64,000 nucleotides of DNA from Luteimonas_C sp035250245 (lineage in GTDB: Bacteria > Pseudomonadota > Gammaproteobacteria > Xanthomonadales > Xanthomonadaceae). Below are positions 31,992 through 39,904 of the stretch, one piece after another. The notes below the pieces were generated by a model. The model saw only the letters and a program-made list of their open reading frames with translations, ran no database searches and was not told the origin of the DNA. The stretch lies in the NCBI GenBank assembly GCA_035250245.1, contig DATFFH010000016.1, positions 3,768 through 67,767 of the forward strand, in the 5' to 3' direction. Within the stretch, counting starts at the first letter, position 1. Every line of letters begins with the position of its first letter. Made by a program: the position numbers and the translations under genes.

Positions 31992-32660
31992 ATGAAACGC
32001 CTTTCGCCCCGCATCTTCTTGTACGCCGCCGCGCTGTCGGCGACCTTGTTCGCGTCCACTGCGTTAGCCGGCCCGCCGCTGCTCTGCCACCCCTTCGACA
32101 CCGCCGGCGCGCCGTCGCTGGCTTGGAGCGGTAAAGGCTGGAACCAGGCGCGCAGCGATTACGATCTGGGCAAGCTCGTCGCTAACACATCGGTGCTATT
32201 AACGCCGGACACGCCGGTGATCGCGCGGATGGAAACCCTGCGTCGCGCCTCGATCTACGCCAGCCGCGACGGTGCCGTCGCGCGGGCGTTGGCCACGCAT
32301 CTGAATGCCCGCATCGCCAAAGCCTCGACGCCGGAGGCGCGCGCGCTGGCCCTGTTCGACGCCGGTTACTACGCGGAGACTTTGCAGGACATCGTCCGCC
32401 TGCAGGGCTACGACATGCCCGGCGTGGGCAAGGCCGATACAGCCGCCTTGCGCGCGATCGTCGCCAAGGGCGACGGCAGCGCGAAGATCGGGCAAGCGCT
32501 GCGCCTGCGGCCGACCGATTCCGGCATGAACTTCGCCGCCGCTTTGGTCGCGACCGCGGATGAGCGCAAGGCGGATGTCGTATCGCATACGCGCCTGGCG
32601 CGTGCGGGTATCGGTCGCGATCGCCTCGTCGCCATGAACATAGGCAAGATTTCCAACTGA
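31992..32660 (+). CDS. Exported protein of unknown function
   Basis: The 222-aa protein has a clear signal peptide (MKRLSPRIFLYAAALSATLFASTALA, cut before GPPLL) and a short CHPFDTAGAPSLAWSGKGW opening. The remainder is mainly helical (MAARMETLRRASIYASRDGAVARAL, TPEARALALFDAGYYAETLQDIVRL), like helical repeats, with a KIGQALRLRPTDSGMNFAAALVA segment. I recognise no family. The ATG at 31992 has GAGG upstream. It may be part of the sigma-FecR transcription unit, or a target of that sigma factor. Confidence 0.6.
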   Translation: MKRLSPRIFLYAAALSATLFASTALAGPPLLCHPFDTAGAPSLAWSGKGWNQARSDYDLGKLVANTSVLLTPDTPVIARMETLRRASIYASRDGAVARALATHLNARIAKASTPEARALALFDAGYYAETLQDIVRLQGYDMPGVGKADTAALRAIVAKGDGSAKIGQALRLRPTDSGMNFAAALVATADERKADVVSHTRLARAGIGRDRLVAMNIGKISN

Positions 32661-32680
32661 CAACGCCGGTGCTGCTTAGT

Positions 32681-32740
32681 CCCTCTCCCTTTTACGGGAG
32701 AGGGACAGGCGCAAAGCGCCAGGGAGAGGGTTCGGCTCTT
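32681..32740. repeat. CCCTCTCCC-type palindrome, family H
   Basis: CCCTCTCCCTTTTACGGGAG and onward, with GGCGCAAAGCGCC and a final GAGAGGGTTCGGCTCTT. The same 60 bases appear in reverse orientation at 39801-39861. Confidence 0.75.
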
Positions 32741-32747
32741 GATTTTC

Positions 32748-32825
32748 GTAGGAGCGGCTTTAGCCGCGAGCTTTACCCGCCCGTAAGAAAGGAAGGAAAG
32801 AGCTCGCGGCTAAAGCCGCTCCTAC
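32748..32825. repeat. GTAG palindrome, family C copy 2
   Basis: GTAGGAGCGGCTTTAGCCGC, loop with CGTAAGAAAGGAAGG, and the complementary right arm ending CTCCTAC. It lies between the exported protein and argD genes. Confidence 0.9.
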
Positions 32826-32875
32826 GAAAAGCCGTGCATGGCTACAATTCCGGAAACCCTCGGAATCCAGTCGCC

Positions 32876-34084
32876 ATGTCCACTGCAGACCTCGTCGAAC
32901 TCGGCAAGCGCTACTACCTCCCGGTCTACCGCCCGCGCGAAGTGATCCTGGAGCGCGGCCAAGGCTCTCGCCTGTGGGATCGCGAAGGCCGCGAATACGT
33001 CGACTTCGCCGCTGGCATCGCGGTGTGCGGCCTGGGCCACAGCGACCCGGATCTCACCGCCGCGCTGACCGAACAAGCCGGCAAGCTCTGGCACACCAGC
33101 AACGTTTTCTACAGCGAGCCGCCGCTGCGCCTGGCCGAAGAATTGGTGGCAGCCTCGCGTTTCGCCGGCCGCGCCTTTTTGTGCAACTCCGGTGCGGAAG
33201 CGAATGAAGCGGCGATCAAACTGGTGCGCAAATGGGCTGCGTCGCAGGGCCGCGCGCCGGATCGGCGCGTGATCGTCACCTTCCGCGGCAGTTTTCACGG
33301 TCGCACGCTGGCCGCAGTCACCGCGACGGCGCAGCCGAAGTATCAGGAAGGCTACGAGCCGTTGCCGCAAGGCTTCCGCTACGTCGATTTCAACGACGCC
33401 GCGCAGCTGGAAGCCGCGATGGCGCCCGGCGACGTCGCCGCGGTGCTGCTCGAACCGGTGCAGGGCGAGGGTGGCGTGATGCCGGCCGCGGACGGTTTCC
33501 TGAAAACCGTGCGCGAACTTTGCGATCGTCATGGCGCCTTGCTCGTACTCGATGAAATCCAATCCGGCATGGGCCGCACCGGCACGCTGTTCGCGCATTG
33601 GCAGGATGGCGTCGTGCCGGACATCGTGACACTGGCCAAGGCGCTGGGTGGAGGCTTTCCGATCGGCGCGCTGCTGGCCGGGCCGAAAGTGGCCGAGGTC
33701 ATGCAGTTCGGCGCGCATGGCACCACTTTTGGCGGCAATCCGCTGGCGGCGGCGGTGGCGCGCGCGGCGTTGCGGAAATTGTCTTCGCCGGAGATCGCGG
33801 CGAACGTCGCCCGGCAGTCGGCGGCGTTGCGGTCCGCGTTGGAAGAAATCGGCTGCGAAACCGGCTTGTTTTCAGGCGTGCGCGGCCGCGGCCTGATGCT
33901 CGGCGCGGTATTGGCCGATGCGCATCGCGGCAAGGCCGGAGAAATTCTCGATCGTGCGGCGCAACAAGGTTTGTTGCTGCTGCAAGCCGGACCGGACGTG
34001 TTGCGTTTCGTGCCGGCGTTGAACATCGGCGACGACGACATCGCCGAAGGCCTGCGTCGCCTGCGCGCCGCCTTGTCTTTGTAG
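32876..34084 (+). CDS. argD: Acetylornithine aminotransferase (ArgD-type)
   Basis: The 402-aa protein is a class III PLP aminotransferase: YLPVYRPREVILERGQGSRLWD, AAGIAVCGLGHSDPDLTAAL, LCNSGAEANEAAIKLVRKW, TFRGSFHGRTLAAVTAT, LVLDEIQSGMGRTGTLFAHW, and TLAKALGGGFPIGA with the PLP-lysine. The sequence resembles the xanthomonad ArgD proteins I remember, so arginine biosynthesis (N-acetylornithine transamination) is the likely role. The ATG at 32876 is used. The stop TAG (34082-34084) is provided by the adjacent family B palindrome. Confidence 0.92.
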   Translation: MSTADLVELGKRYYLPVYRPREVILERGQGSRLWDREGREYVDFAAGIAVCGLGHSDPDLTAALTEQAGKLWHTSNVFYSEPPLRLAEELVAASRFAGRAFLCNSGAEANEAAIKLVRKWAASQGRAPDRRVIVTFRGSFHGRTLAAVTATAQPKYQEGYEPLPQGFRYVDFNDAAQLEAAMAPGDVAAVLLEPVQGEGGVMPAADGFLKTVRELCDRHGALLVLDEIQSGMGRTGTLFAHWQDGVVPDIVTLAKALGGGFPIGALLAGPKVAEVMQFGAHGTTFGGNPLAAAVARAALRKLSSPEIAANVARQSAALRSALEEIGCETGLFSGVRGRGLMLGAVLADAHRGKAGEILDRAAQQGLLLLQAGPDVLRFVPALNIGDDDIAEGLRRLRAALSL

Positions 34085-34109
34085 AGCGGAGCTTGCTCCG
34101 CTGCTTTTG
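34081..34109. repeat. GTAG hairpin, family B-like single copy
   Basis: GTAGAGCGGAGCTTGCTCCG then CTGCTTTTG; the AGCGGAGC/GCTCCGCT stem. Its TAG is the stop codon of argD. Confidence 0.75.
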
Positions 34110-34118
34110 CTTGAGTTT

Positions 34119-34199
34119 GTAGGAGCGGCTTTAGCCGCGAGCTCTTTCCGTCAGTTTTTTGCCGGCTCAAGAAAAGCTCGCGGCTAAAGCCGCTCCTAC
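34119..34199. repeat. GTAG palindrome, family C copy 3
   Basis: GTAGGAGCGGCTTTAGCCGC on the left, complement ending CTCCTAC on the right, with a TCAGTTTTTTGCCGG loop. Between argD and the transsulfuration enzyme gene (convergent). Confidence 0.9.
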
Positions 34200-34215
34200 A
34201 AAAGCAAAGCACAGG

Positions 34216-35334
34216 TCAAGCCAACGCCTGCCCGATATCGCCGATCAGATCGTCGATATGCTCCAACCCCACCGACATCCGCAGCAGATTCTGCGGCGAA
34301 ACCGGGTTCGCGCCTTCGACCGACGCGCGGTGCTCGACCAGCGATTCGCAGCCGCCCAGCGAAGTGGCATTGGTGAATATCTTCAGTTTGCCGGCGAAGG
34401 CCAAAGCCGCTTCGCGTCCGCCGCGCAGCTGCACCGAGAGCATGCCACCGAAATCGCGCATCTGCTTCGCGGCAATCGCGTGGCCGGGATGCGAAGCCAG
34501 GCCGGGATAGTTCACTCGTTCGATTTCCTCGCGCGAAGCCAGATATTCCGCCACGCGCCGCGCATTGGCGCAGTGCAGCGCGATCCGCGCCGGCAACGAG
34601 CGGCAACCGCGCAGGGTGAGCCAGGCGCTGAACGGAGCCAGATTGGCTCCGGTGACGTGCAGCCGGTGCGCGACGCGTTCGAAGAGTTCGTCGCGCCGCG
34701 CGAACGCGAGCGCACCGCCCAAGACATCGCTATGGCCGCCGAAATACTTCGTGGTCGAATGCATCGACACGTCCGCGCCCAGCGATAGAGGCTGTTGCAG
34801 CACCGGCGAAGCGAAAGTGTTGTCGCAGGCGAGCAAAGCACCGTGTTCGTGCGCCAGCGCAGCGATGGCGGCGATGTCGCAGACCTTCATGCCCGGATTG
34901 GACGGCGTTTCGGCCCACAGCAGATCGAGCCCCGCCGCACAGGCCGCGCGTACCGCCTCCAGATCGGAGAAGTCGACCTTGGACACGACATGGCCGCGTT
35001 CCGGCAGAAACTCCGCCGCCAGCACGCGCACGCCGGTGTAGCAATCGTCGGGGATCGCGATCCGCGATCCGTTCGGCAGCGATTCCAGCAGCGCGCTGAT
35101 CGCCGCCATACCGGAAGCGAAGGTCAGCGCTGCCGAACCGCCTTCCAATGCGGCGATGGCGCTGCGCAGGCGGTCGTTGTTCGGATCGCCTTCGCGCTGG
35201 TATTCGTAACCGGCGATGCGTTCGCCGGCGGGGCCGTGCTTGAAGGTGGTGGCCAGATGGATGGGCGGGGCGACCGCGCCGGTTTCGCGGTCGGCTTCGC
35301 CGCCGGCGTGGATGGCCAGAGTTTCAAGTCGCAT
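34216..35334 (-). CDS. Transsulfuration-type PLP enzyme (cystathionine gamma-synthase/lyase family)
   Basis: The 372-aa protein has the Cys/Met-metabolism PLP pattern: LAIHAGGEADRETGAVAPPI, YEYQREGDPNNDRLRSAIAALEGG, ALTFASGMAAISALL, and HSTTKYFGGHSDVLGG, with the PLP lysine. The C-terminal ESLVEHRASVEG is typical of cystathionine gamma-synthase/lyase proteins, so it may make or cleave cystathionine or O-acyl-homoserine products. The gene overlaps the HAD gene by 11 bases and is last in the thiE-hemL-HAD run. Exact substrate is not resolved from sequence. Confidence 0.85.
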   Translation of the reverse strand: MRLETLAIHAGGEADRETGAVAPPIHLATTFKHGPAGERIAGYEYQREGDPNNDRLRSAIAALEGGSAALTFASGMAAISALLESLPNGSRIAIPDDCYTGVRVLAAEFLPERGHVVSKVDFSDLEAVRAACAAGLDLLWAETPSNPGMKVCDIAAIAALAHEHGALLACDNTFASPVLQQPLSLGADVSMHSTTKYFGGHSDVLGGALAFARRDELFERVAHRLHVTGANLAPFSAWLTLRGCRSLPARIALHCANARRVAEYLASREEIERVNYPGLASHPGHAIAAKQMRDFGGMLSVQLRGGREAALAFAGKLKIFTNATSLGGCESLVEHRASVEGANPVSPQNLLRMSVGLEHIDDLIGDIGQALA

Positions 35335-35956
35335 GGTCTTTCCCCACGAGGCCGAGCGCCTGCAGTTCGGCGCGCAGCGAGGACGGATCGGTGAAATGGT
35401 GGCCCTTCATGCCGGCGCGGATCGCGCCTTCCACATTGGCGAGTTTGTCGTCGACGAAGATCGCGCGCCCTTCGTCGATGCCCAGCGCGGCCAGGCAGCG
35501 GCGGTAGATCTCGGGATCCGGCTTCTCGATCTTGAATTGCGCCGAGCAGAACACGCGCGCCGAAAACAGCGGGAACAGCGGTGGGCAGATCTGCGGCAGA
35601 TAGTCGCGCACCATCAAGCCGTTGTTGGTGAGGATCGCCACGCCCGCGGAGCGCGAGATCTCGGCGGCGATGGTCAACATCTCGGGGAAGATCGACATCG
35701 AGGCCGCGCGCGCCCGCACGCAATCGTCCAGCGTCACCGGCGTGCCCAGCCGGCGCGCCAATTCGTCGGACTGGCCTTGCGCGGTGTATTGGCCGCGGTC
35801 GGAATCGGCTTCCAACCCGGAATCGAACAGCGCCGCCTTCACTTCGTCGGCGCTCTTGCCGGTGCTGCGCGCCAGCGAGGCCAGCCGCGCTTCGTGGTCG
35901 TAGTGGACCAGCACCCCGTCCAGGTCGAACAGCACCAGCGCCGGCGCGGCGCTCAT
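35324..35956 (-). CDS. HAD-superfamily hydrolase (phosphatase-like)
   Basis: The 210-aa protein has all HAD motifs: FDLDGVLV (motif I, with the nucleophile Asp), ILTNNGL (motif II), KIEKPDPEIYRRCL (motif III, Lys) and IFVDDKLANVEGAI (motif IV). The GRAIFVDDKLANVE stretch puts it with the YihX/glucose-1-phosphatase-like or epoxide hydrolase N-domain HADs. The start ATG (35956) overlaps the hemL stop (ATGA). It is probably translated in step with hemL; substrate unknown. Confidence 0.88.
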   Translation of the reverse strand: MSAAPALVLFDLDGVLVHYDHEARLASLARSTGKSADEVKAALFDSGLEADSDRGQYTAQGQSDELARRLGTPVTLDDCVRARAASMSIFPEMLTIAAEISRSAGVAILTNNGLMVRDYLPQICPPLFPLFSARVFCSAQFKIEKPDPEIYRRCLAALGIDEGRAIFVDDKLANVEGAIRAGMKGHHFTDPSSLRAELQALGLVGKDHAT

Positions 35957-37242
35957 GCCCTGGCCTCGCGGAAGGCTTCGCGCGCGGCGGCGACGGTCGC
36001 GGCGATCGCCGCGTCGTCGTGGGCGGAAGACATGAATCCGGCTTCGAACGCCGACGGCGCCAGGTACACGCCGCGTTCGAGCATGGCGTGGAAGAAACGG
36101 TTGAAGGCAGCGGTGTCGCAAGCCACGGCCTGGGCGTAGGTGTCGACTTGTTCCTCGCTGAAGAACAGGCCGAACATGCCGCCGACGCGCTGTGTCGTGA
36201 TCGCCACGCCGGCCTCCTTCGCCGCGGCCTCGAATCCGTCGCACAAAGCGTGCGTGCGGCGTTCGATGTCGGCGTAGAAGCCCGGTGCCTGGATCAGTTC
36301 CAGCATCGCCAATCCCGCCGCCATCGCAACCGGATTGCCGCTGAGCGTGCCAGCCTGGTAGATCGGCCCGCTCGGCGCGATCTGCCGCATCAGTTCGGCG
36401 CGGCCGCCGTAAGCACCGACCGGCATGCCGCCGCCGATCACCTTGCCGAACGTCGACAAATCGGGCGTCACGCCGAAACGTTCCTGCGCGCCGCCGAGCG
36501 CCACCCGGAAACCGGTCATCACTTCGTCGAAGATCAACAGCGTGCCGTGATGCGTGCACAGCTCGCGCAGATGCTGCAGGTAACCTTCGCGCGGCGGCAG
36601 GCAGTTGGCGTTGCCGACCACCGGTTCGACGATCAAGCCGGCGATGTCGCCGCCGCATTCGTCGAACAAGGCGGTCGCGCCGTCGAAATCGTTGTACGAA
36701 AGCGTCAAGGTCAGATCGGCGAGCGCTTTCGGCACGCCGGGCGAGGTCGGCACGCCGAAGGTGAGCGCGCCGCTGCCGGCCTTGACCAGGAAGGAATCGC
36801 CGTGGCCGTGGTAGCAACCTTCGAACTTGACGATGCGCGCGCGGCCGGTGGCGCCGCGCGCTAAACGGATCGCCGACAGCGTGGCTTCGGTGCCGGAATT
36901 AACCATGCGCACCATTTCGCAGGCCGGCACCAGCCGCGAAATGGTTTCGGCCATCGTCACTTCGAGCGGATTTGGCGTGCCGAAGCTGAGCCCGTCGCGC
37001 GCGGTGCGCAACACCGCGTCGAGCACCGTCGGATGGTTGTGGCCGACGATCATCGGCCCCCACGAACCCACGTAATCGATGTAGCGGTTGCCGTCTACGT
37101 CGAACAGGTAAGGCCCTTCGGCGCGGGCGACGAAAAACGGTTCCCCGCCCACCGATTTGAATGCGCGCACCGGCGAATTGACGCCGCCGGGCATCAGCGC
37201 TTGCGCGCGGGCGAAAAGCTCGTGGGATTTTTCGGTATTCAT
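35953..37242 (-). CDS. hemL: Glutamate-1-semialdehyde 2,1-aminomutase
   Basis: The 429-aa enzyme shows the HemL signatures: MPGGVNSPVRAFKSVGGEPFF at residues 17-37, MVNSGTEATLSAIRLAR, KFEGCYHGHGDSFLVKAGSG, LIFDEVMTGFRVALGGAQE and TFGKVIGGGMPVGA, whose Lys binds PLP. It makes 5-aminolevulinate from glutamate semialdehyde in the C5 heme pathway. ATG overlaps the thiE stop and its own stop overlaps the HAD start, so the three are tightly coupled. Confidence 0.97.
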   Translation of the reverse strand: MNTEKSHELFARAQALMPGGVNSPVRAFKSVGGEPFFVARAEGPYLFDVDGNRYIDYVGSWGPMIVGHNHPTVLDAVLRTARDGLSFGTPNPLEVTMAETISRLVPACEMVRMVNSGTEATLSAIRLARGATGRARIVKFEGCYHGHGDSFLVKAGSGALTFGVPTSPGVPKALADLTLTLSYNDFDGATALFDECGGDIAGLIVEPVVGNANCLPPREGYLQHLRELCTHHGTLLIFDEVMTGFRVALGGAQERFGVTPDLSTFGKVIGGGMPVGAYGGRAELMRQIAPSGPIYQAGTLSGNPVAMAAGLAMLELIQAPGFYADIERRTHALCDGFEAAAKEAGVAITTQRVGGMFGLFFSEEQVDTYAQAVACDTAAFNRFFHAMLERGVYLAPSAFEAGFMSSAHDDAAIAATVAAAREAFREARA

Positions 37243-37862
37243 GCGTCGAAGAGTTTCCGGTAGGCGCGTGCGGCGGCAAGAGGATCGGCAGCTTCGAACA
37301 CGCCGCCGACGACGGCGACCAAGTCCGCGCCGGCGGCGATCAGCGCAGGCGCATTGTCGGGCGTAATGCCGCCGATCGCCACCCGCGGCAGGCCGAGCGC
37401 GGCACTGCCGCGCAGCAGGGCCGGTGTAGCCCGCCGCGTCGCGGTCTTGGTGCGGCTGGCGAAGAACGCGCCGAAAGCGACGTAATCGGCGCCGGCCGCG
37501 GCGGCGCGTTGCGCGCGTTCCAGCGAGTCGTAGCAGGAAACGCCGAGGATGGCATCGTTGCCGAGCAGGGCGCGCGCGGCGGCGATGTCGCCGTCGTCTT
37601 CGCCCAGATGCGCGCCGTCGGCGCCGATGTCGGCGGCGAGCGCGGCGTCGTCGTTGACGATCAGCGGCACGCCGTGCGCGCGGCACAGCGGCTGCAGGGC
37701 TTGCGCTTGTTCGCGGCGCAACGCGGCATCGGCGGCCTTGTTGCGGTATTGCAGCCAGGCCGTGTGCGCGAGCAGCGGCGCTACGCGTGCCGCCAGCGCG
37801 TCCGTATCGGCGCTGTCGGGCGTGATCAGATACAGGCCGCGGCGCGGCCAGCGGGGATTCAT
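37239..37862 (-). CDS. thiE: Thiamine-phosphate synthase-type protein
   Basis: The 207-aa protein has the ThiE features RGLYLITPDSADTDALAARV, LQYRNKAADAALRREQAQAL, VPLIVNDDAALAADIGADGAHLGEDD, VSCYDSLERAQRAAAAGADYVAFGAFFASRTK and VAIGGITPDNAPALIAAGAD. It joins the thiazole and pyrimidine moieties in thiamine synthesis. ATG at 37862 follows a GGGTTTCC stretch rather than a strong SD. No THI-box riboswitch is visible in the 68 bases to the divergent rubredoxin gene. It overlaps hemL by 4 bases. Confidence 0.92.
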   Translation of the reverse strand: MNPRWPRRGLYLITPDSADTDALAARVAPLLAHTAWLQYRNKAADAALRREQAQALQPLCRAHGVPLIVNDDAALAADIGADGAHLGEDDGDIAAARALLGNDAILGVSCYDSLERAQRAAAAGADYVAFGAFFASRTKTATRRATPALLRGSAALGLPRVAIGGITPDNAPALIAAGADLVAVVGGVFEAADPLAAARAYRKLFDA

Positions 37863-37930
37863 CGGGTGGGTTTCCGTGCCGGGCGCGGGGTGGGACAATG
37901 CCACCTCGCCAGATACGTATTATCGCTCCG

Positions 37931-38122
37931 ATGTCCGAAACCGCCCAAGCCACCGCCTACCGCACCTGGATGTGCGTGGTCTGCGGCTTCATCTACGACG
38001 AGGCGGCGGGCCTGCCGGAAGAGGGGATCGCGCCCGGCACGCGCTGGGAGGACATCCCGGACACTTGGACCTGTCCGGATTGCGGCGTGACCAAGGACGA
38101 TTTCGAGATGATGCAGGTCTGA
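37931..38122 (+). CDS. Rubredoxin
   Basis: The 63-aa protein is a one-iron rubredoxin with CVVCGFIYDEAAGLPEEG and WTCPDCGVTKDDFEMM; ligands Cys15, Cys18, Cys48 and Cys51. It is an electron carrier, for example to an alkane hydroxylase or a ferritin-type protein. The start ATG at 37931 is 69 bases from the divergent thiE start, so they share a promoter region. The GNAT gene follows 8 bases downstream. Confidence 0.95.
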   Translation: MSETAQATAYRTWMCVVCGFIYDEAAGLPEEGIAPGTRWEDIPDTWTCPDCGVTKDDFEMMQV

Positions 38123-38130
38123 GCGCGGCG

Positions 38131-38628
38131 ATGGACGGCCAGGATGCGCCGCCGCTGCGTTTCCGTGCCTGGCGCGAAGACGATCGCGACACGGGCCTGG
38201 CCTTGTTCGACAGCAACGTGCCGCAATACTTCGCCGCGCAGGAGCGCGCGGATTTCATCGAATTCATCGACGACCTTCCGGGGCCTTATTTCGTGGCGCT
38301 TGACGCCGACGGCATCGCGGTCGGCTGCGGTGGCTACGCGGTGCACGACAAGAAGCCGGAAACCGCGGCTTTGTGCTGGGGCATGATCGATCGCGCGCAT
38401 CACGGGCGAGGATGGGGCGATGCGCTGCTGCGCCATCGTTTGGATTTGATCGCGCGCGAACCGGTGTTCCGTTGGGTCGAAATCGAAACCTCGCAGTTCA
38501 GCCGCGGCTTCTTCGAGCGCTACGGGTTCGTGCAGCGCAGAACCGTCGCCGATGGTTTCGCGCCCGGCATCGACTTGATCGACATGACGCTGGATATGGA
38601 CCAGTACCGGAACGTCCGCCACCCGTAG
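38131..38628 (+). CDS. GNAT family N-acetyltransferase
   Basis: The 165-aa protein starts MDGQDAPPLRFRAWREDDRDTGLALFDSN, has VGCGGYAVHDKKPETAALCWGMIDRAHHGRGWGDALLRHRL, in which HHGRGWG is the acetyl-CoA binding loop, and ends with FSRGFFERYGFVQ. The start ATG is 8 bases after the rubredoxin stop, so co-transcription is very likely. The acceptor substrate is unknown. Its stop TAG (38626-38628) is part of the adjoining family B palindrome. Confidence 0.88.
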   Translation: MDGQDAPPLRFRAWREDDRDTGLALFDSNVPQYFAAQERADFIEFIDDLPGPYFVALDADGIAVGCGGYAVHDKKPETAALCWGMIDRAHHGRGWGDALLRHRLDLIAREPVFRWVEIETSQFSRGFFERYGFVQRRTVADGFAPGIDLIDMTLDMDQYRNVRHP

Positions 38629-38732
38629 AGTCGAGCCTGCTCGACTGCTTTTTTAGACCGTGCGCGGAAACCCGGCCCATGTTTGTTGGTCGGCGACGGA
38701 TCGAAAAGCAGTCGAGCAAGGCTCGACTCTAA
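38625..38732. repeat. GTAG palindrome, family B copy 3
   Basis: GTAGAGTCGAGCCTGCTCGA on the left and AGCAGTCGAGCAAGGCTCGA on the right. It supplies the stop codon of the preceding GNAT gene. Confidence 0.88.
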
Positions 38733-38786
38733 GTTCATCGCTCAGCCAAACTCATAACTGATTGAATTCAAATGAGAAATTAATGC

Positions 38787-38840
38787 TTGACAGGTGGTGG
38801 TCTTTATATAACCATAAAGTTATGGAACTTTGAGGTTATA
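38787..38840 (+). promoter_or_regulatory. Candidate promoter and palindromic operator of the ArsR-type gene
   Basis: A TTGACA hexamer is at 38787-38792. Downstream are CCATAA-AG-TTATGG (38812-38825, arms of 6) and TATAACC (38807-38813) paired with GGTTATA (38834-38840) across 20 bases. The exact -10 box is unclear: TATAAC at 38807 is only 14 bases from TTGACA. Dyads of this type just upstream of an ArsR gene are usual autoregulatory operators. Confidence 0.55.
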
Positions 38841-38844
38841 GAAG

Positions 38845-39192
38845 ATGAGCCCAGCCCAACTCGACCACACCTTCGCCGCGCTGGCCGATCCCACCCGCCG
38901 CGCCATCCTGGCCCGGCTGGCCTTGGGCGAGGCGACCGTCAACGAACTGGCCGAACCCTTCGAGATGAGCCAACCGGCCATCTCCAAGCACATCAAGGTG
39001 CTCGAACGCGCCGGGCTGGTCAGCCGCGGCCGCGATGCGCAACGGCGGCCGGTGCGCATCGAAGCCTCGCCGCTGGCCGAAGCCAACATCTGGCTCGAAC
39101 GCTACCGCGAGATATGGGAACGCAATTACCAACGCCTGGACGCCTTGCTCGAGGCGATGCAGGCCATGCCGAAAACTCCGCAGCGCGATTAA
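38845..39192 (+). CDS. ArsR/SmtB-family transcriptional repressor
   Basis: The 115-aa winged-helix protein has DHTFAALADPTRRAILARLALGEATVNELAEPFEMSQPAISKHIKVLERAGLVSRGRDAQRRPVRIEA, the metal-independent ArsR type (no CxC or other obvious metal ligands). It is followed 20 bases later by the SRPBCC gene, which is the usual partner of this ArsR subclass, so it probably regulates both. Upstream is a strong palindromic operator candidate. Confidence 0.92.
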   Translation: MSPAQLDHTFAALADPTRRAILARLALGEATVNELAEPFEMSQPAISKHIKVLERAGLVSRGRDAQRRPVRIEASPLAEANIWLERYREIWERNYQRLDALLEAMQAMPKTPQRD

Positions 39193-39212
39193 TCCATCTA
39201 CGAGGAGAAACG

Positions 39213-39701
39213 ATGATGAGCACCGCCAACACCCTGCAAGTCACCACGCCCGGCGATCGCGAAATCCTGATCAGCCGCGACTTCAACGCGCCGCGGCAGA
39301 TGGTTTTCGATGCGCATACCAAGCCGGAACTGATGAGGCTGTGGCTGTTCGGGCCGGACGGCTGGCGTCTGGACGTCTGCGAAGTCGATCTGCGCGTGGG
39401 CGGCAAATACCGCTTGGTCTTCGCGAAGGGCGACACGTCGATGGGCATGAGCGGCGAATACCGCGACATCGACGCGCCCGCGCGGCTGGTGACGACCGAG
39501 TTGTTCGACCAGGACTGGACCGGCGGCGAAACGCTATGCACCGCGACTTTCAGCGAACTCGCCGGCAAGACCCGGCTCGAAACGCGGGTGTTGTATTCGT
39601 CGAAGGAAGCCCGCGACGGTGCGCTGCGGTCCGGCATGACCGACGGAATGGAGGCCGGCTACGCCCGCCTGGAGAAGATCCTGATGGCGAAGGCGGCTTG
39701 A
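39213..39701 (+). CDS. SRPBCC (AHSA1-like) domain protein
   Basis: The 162-aa protein has EILISRDFNAPRQMVFDAHTKPELMRLWLFGPDGW, VGGKYRLVFAKGD, GMSGEYRDIDAPARLVTTELFDQDW and RLETRVLYSSKEARDGALRSGM. This AHSA1-like START-type barrel is usually encoded directly after an ArsR regulator in many proteobacteria. The ligand is unknown. A ribosome binding site GAGGAG precedes the double ATG at 39213/39216. Palindrome family H follows. Confidence 0.9.
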   Translation: MMSTANTLQVTTPGDREILISRDFNAPRQMVFDAHTKPELMRLWLFGPDGWRLDVCEVDLRVGGKYRLVFAKGDTSMGMSGEYRDIDAPARLVTTELFDQDWTGGETLCTATFSELAGKTRLETRVLYSSKEARDGALRSGMTDGMEAGYARLEKILMAKAA

Positions 39702-39708
39702 GATTTTT

Positions 39709-39862
39709 CCTCCCCCTCGCGGGGGAGGATGCCCGAAGGGCAGGAGAGGGGGCGCGAGCGAAAGCGAGCGTGCTTTTGATCTTTGCATTCGGCTTTGAGC
39801 CAAGAGCCGAACCCTCTCCCTGGCGCTTCGCGCCTGTCCCTCTCCCGTAAAAGGGAGAGGGA
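39709..39862. repeat. CCCTCTCCC-type palindromes, family H
   Basis: A TCCCCCTCGCGGGGGAGGA hairpin at the left, and at 39801-39861 a reverse-oriented near copy of 32681-32740. They lie between the SRPBCC and the small membrane protein genes. Confidence 0.75.
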
Positions 39863-39904
39863 CGAGATCGCGATCTTCGACCAACGGTCACCGAGGAGAA
39901 ACGC

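Noticed and set aside
37863..37930. TPP riboswitch upstream of thiE
   Set aside because: The gap is only 68 bases and shows no THI-box sequence.
35953..37953. Long upstream extension of the hemL frame
   Set aside because: The extension overlaps thiE in another frame, and hemL has a good start at 37242 overlapping the thiE stop.
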